Shown piece by piece: positions 62,283 to 64,000 of a stretch of 64,000 nt of DNA. The notes under the pieces are model-generated. The model was not told where the DNA came from and did no database searches. It was given only the letters and a program-made list of their open reading frames with translations. The translations under genes were made by a program, and so were the position numbers. Source of the stretch: Anaerohalosphaera lusitana (GTDB lineage: Bacteria; Planctomycetota; Phycisphaerae; Sedimentisphaerales; Anaerohalosphaeraceae); contig NZ_CP019791.1 in assembly GCF_002007645.1 (NCBI RefSeq), positions 2,790,001-2,854,000 of the forward strand, read 5' to 3'. How positions within the stretch are numbered: position 1 is the first letter of the stretch; every line of letters begins with the position of its first letter.

Positions 62283-63005
62283 ATGATCAGCCAACCATCC
62301 CAATCAACTCGCAAGGCAATTCTCTATGCCAGATTCTCACCTCGTCGCAACGCAGATCAGTGTGAGTCCATCGAAACACAGTTCGACCTTTGCACCGACT
62401 ACTGCGTCAACAACAACTACGAGATCACAGCCAAGTTCAGCGACAAAGCCCTCTCGGGATCGGACGAAGATCGACCTGGCCTGTGGTCTGCAATGGATTC
62501 TCTCAAGCGTGGTTACTGCCTTGTGGTCTATCGCCTGGACCGTCTGGTCCGCAGCGTATATCTCAGTGACATCATCGAACGAACGGTCAAAAAGAAAGGC
62601 GCATCGATCATCAGCATTTCAGGTGAGGGCACATGGAGCGACAACGACGAAGACTGGCTCGTCCGCAAGATACTGCAAACCCTGGCAGAGTACGAACGCA
62701 AGGTAATAGCCGCCCGCACCAAAGCCGCCATGCTCCGTCACCAGGCCAACGGCAAACGCATGAGCAAGCACCCGCCATACGGATTTACAGTCGACCCGCT
62801 CAACCCCGGCCGACTGATCGAACACGAAACAGAACAGCAAATTATTCAACAGATAATCACCATGAAAGAATCAGGCCTGTCACTGCGTGCTATCTGCCGA
62901 GAGCTGCAAGACTCTGGCATTAGCTGCCGTGATAAATGCAACTGGCACCACAGCACCGTTCAGCGGATCATACAACGCATCGACTCATCCAGTTCGCCGC
63001 TTTAG
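62283..63005 (+). CDS. Serine recombinase, compact
   Basis: A 240-aa site-specific recombinase. I start at ATG 62283 (MISQPSQSTRKAILYARFSP). The resolvase domain is about 12-150 with the catalytic Ser19 in YARFSP, an Arg in VYRLDRLVRS, and a helix AEYERKVIAARTKAAM that forms the dimer helix. A short recombinase-type DNA-binding part follows (HPPYGFTVDP to IIQRID). It lacks the zinc beta-ribbon and coiled coil of large serine integrases, so it is more like a transposon resolvase/IS607-like or phage recombinase. Its gene overlaps the convergent zinc-ribbon gene by 21 bases. Confidence 0.82.
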   Translation: MISQPSQSTRKAILYARFSPRRNADQCESIETQFDLCTDYCVNNNYEITAKFSDKALSGSDEDRPGLWSAMDSLKRGYCLVVYRLDRLVRSVYLSDIIERTVKKKGASIISISGEGTWSDNDEDWLVRKILQTLAEYERKVIAARTKAAMLRHQANGKRMSKHPPYGFTVDPLNPGRLIEHETEQQIIQQIITMKESGLSLRAICRELQDSGISCRDKCNWHHSTVQRIIQRIDSSSSPL

Positions 63006-63314
63006 CCTTCTTTCAACTTCCAGCACCTCATCGACCATATCGGCCGGAGAATTCAGATTGAGCCTGTAGCGGCGCAGAATACTCTCCTCTTGCTCAAACC
63101 TCTCGATGTAAACCGCGATCCGCTTCTCTTTGGCCAGCTTATAGGCTGCATGTCTGGTAAGCCTGGGCCTGGTGTGCTTGGTGTTCTGATAAACCTTGCG
63201 TTTATGTGCGTTCTGGCACTGTCTGCACTTACGCCTCCAGTAACCGTTGAAAAATCGAAAGTTCTTATCATTAAGCTCCAGCACTCGTTCACATTCAGGA
63301 CATTTCTTTTTCAT
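62985..63314 (-). CDS. Small zinc-ribbon protein
   Basis: 109 aa from ATG 63314 (MKKKCPECERVLELND); the longer reading from 63380 is unlikely. Two CxxC pairs (CPEC and CRQC) make a zinc ribbon at about residues 5-32. Basic helical rest (HKRKVYQNTKHTRPRLTRH) suggests nucleic acid binding. The GGTGGGGAT site lies at the end of the upstream gene, with only 4 bases between genes, so they are cotranscribed. The end overlaps the recombinase end. Similar short ribbon proteins occur in phages and mobile elements; function unknown. Confidence 0.6.
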   Translation of the reverse strand: MKKKCPECERVLELNDKNFRFFNGYWRRKCRQCQNAHKRKVYQNTKHTRPRLTRHAAYKLAKEKRIAVYIERFEQEESILRRYRLNLNSPADMVDEVLEVERRLKRRTG

Positions 63315-63318
63315 GATC

Positions 63319-63756
63319 TTATCCCCACCACTCAATGAATTCTTCAGCATCGGTATCAAGTTTTGAAAGAGCATCCTCACGGTCCGTCCCTGTCAAGGCC
63401 ACACAGATCGTCTGCGGTTTATTGTTGTGATAGACCCTGCGATCAATCGGACTTCGCCATTTGTCGCGGTGGTACTCACCCCAGAGGATGTAACAGCGGG
63501 CAGTGTAGGTGTGCATGATCCTGGCGAGAACCTCCTCCTCGGCCTGGACCGCTGCATCGTAATCATCGAGCCCGCCATCGACAGCAAGCATCGCATGGCG
63601 TTCGAGAAAATCCTCGGCGTAGTCTGCGGGAATGCTGTCGGGGATTGAAATGCTTAAGGTCTGCTCAGCCCTTGGTTGCGTGTCCTTGGTGTCCACACCG
63701 TCCATAGGGTCGCGCCTATTGTTTATTTTATATATATACATGTCTATGCTTTGCAT
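63319..63756 (-). CDS. Unrecognised 145-aa acidic protein
   Basis: From ATG 63756 (MQSIDMYIYKINNRRDPMDG), with AAGGA about 8 bases upstream; ATG 63705 is also possible. It has an acidic helix rich in Ala/Glu (DDYDAAVQAEEEVLARIMH), then WGEYHRDKWRSPIDRRVYH and a C-terminal DAEEFIEWWG. It ends 4 bases before the zinc-ribbon gene. Likely part of a mobile-element operon; I do not recognise the family. Confidence 0.55.
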   Translation of the reverse strand: MQSIDMYIYKINNRRDPMDGVDTKDTQPRAEQTLSISIPDSIPADYAEDFLERHAMLAVDGGLDDYDAAVQAEEEVLARIMHTYTARCYILWGEYHRDKWRSPIDRRVYHNNKPQTICVALTGTDREDALSKLDTDAEEFIEWWG

Positions 63757-63871
63757 TACATTTTTCCTTCTATGCTCTTTTATTGCTAAAAGGTATGGAC
63801 CGTAGGGACAGACAATAAAAAACCCGCTTATCAGCCTCATCAGAATTGGTTTAGTGGCCATACCATATCTA

Positions 63872-63898
63872 TGGACAGCCGTGGACAAGCCATGGACA
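63872..63898 (+). repeat. TGGACA direct repeats, iteron-like
   Basis: TGGACA occurs three times at 63872, 63882 and 63893, spaced 10 and 11 bases, about one helical turn. They lie about 115 bases upstream of the gene at 63756 on the minus strand. Such phased repeats often bind a regulator or replication/partition protein. Confidence 0.45.
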
Positions 63899-63909
63899 AA
63901 TGCCGGAAA

Positions 63910-64000
63910 TTAGGGGTCATTGTTAAATTCCGAATCATCCTTCAGCTTCAGCCGGGTGTAGTACATGGTCCTGTCCACCCCTTGACGCAATCTCTTCTTA
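63910..64000 (-). CDS. Partial CDS running off the window end
   Basis: The minus strand ends with about 29 codons before a TAA at 63910-63912, reading KKRLRQGVDRTMYYTRLKLK and then an acidic end. The start lies beyond 64000. Basic helical composition; no family can be assigned. Confidence 0.5.
   Translation of the reverse strand, partial: KKRLRQGVDRTMYYTRLKLKDDSEFNNDP

Overview
The window looks like a Planctomycete chromosome, most likely class Phycisphaerae (Sedimentisphaerales-like). The evidence is a very large secreted LamG/Ig/dockerin-like repertoire, many prepilin-type (H-X9-DG) proteins, an ECF sigma/FecR pair, multihaem proteins with discoidin domains, and several URO-D-like methyltransferases. 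This placement is inference from gene content; no rRNA or other phylogenetic marker beyond L32 and the fab genes is present.

Layout. 1-6067: a compact plus-strand operon, rpmF-plsX-fabH-fabD-fabG-acpP-fabF, with a good sigma-70 promoter and a strong terminator. 6069-9100: a scrambled accessory patch with an ISL3-type IS, an IS-truncated small membrane gene, an orphan RHS/polymorphic-toxin tail broken by one stop codon, a PAS domain gene and the 3' remnant of a DUF302 gene. 9229-14891: a three-gene export operon (RND/MMPL transporter, LolA-like outer-membrane lipoprotein-sorting protein, outer-membrane beta-barrel protein). 14970-19745: two minus-strand secreted c-type cytochrome proteins. 20143-21450: a second copy of the IS with a perfect 8-bp target duplication. 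21459-22343: debris containing the 3' half of a tRNA-Cys, probably an integrase attachment site, and the tail of a type I restriction hsdR.

22344-60949 is a polysaccharide-utilisation-like locus almost entirely on the minus strand: giant secreted multidomain proteins, a DUF5703 glycoside hydrolase, a GH3 enzyme, a probable (alpha/alpha)6 enzyme, two pseudopilins, two AraC regulators, rhamnose genes (rhaM, rhaT), four divergent URO-D-family proteins, and an ECF sigma/FecR pair at the upstream end. A striking pattern is that the locus holds two modular pairs. In each pair an enzyme and a non-catalytic Ig-LamG-dockerin-like protein share the same N-terminal module, and each pair sits next to a pseudopilin. 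A 41-bp element conserved at 35 positions lies upstream of one pseudopilin and of one Ig-LamG-dockerin gene, so it may be a shared operator or promoter.

61384-64000 is a mobile or accessory edge with a compact serine recombinase, a convergent zinc-ribbon gene, two unrecognised small proteins, stem-loops and a TGGACA direct-repeat cluster; one CDS runs off the end of the window.

Working together: the fab operon supplies acyl chains, and the RND/LolA/porin operon probably moves a lipid or hydrophobic cargo to the outer membrane. The large locus probably senses, binds and degrades a rhamnose-containing glycan and imports rhamnose. The URO-D proteins may handle methyl groups, but no corrinoid protein is visible.
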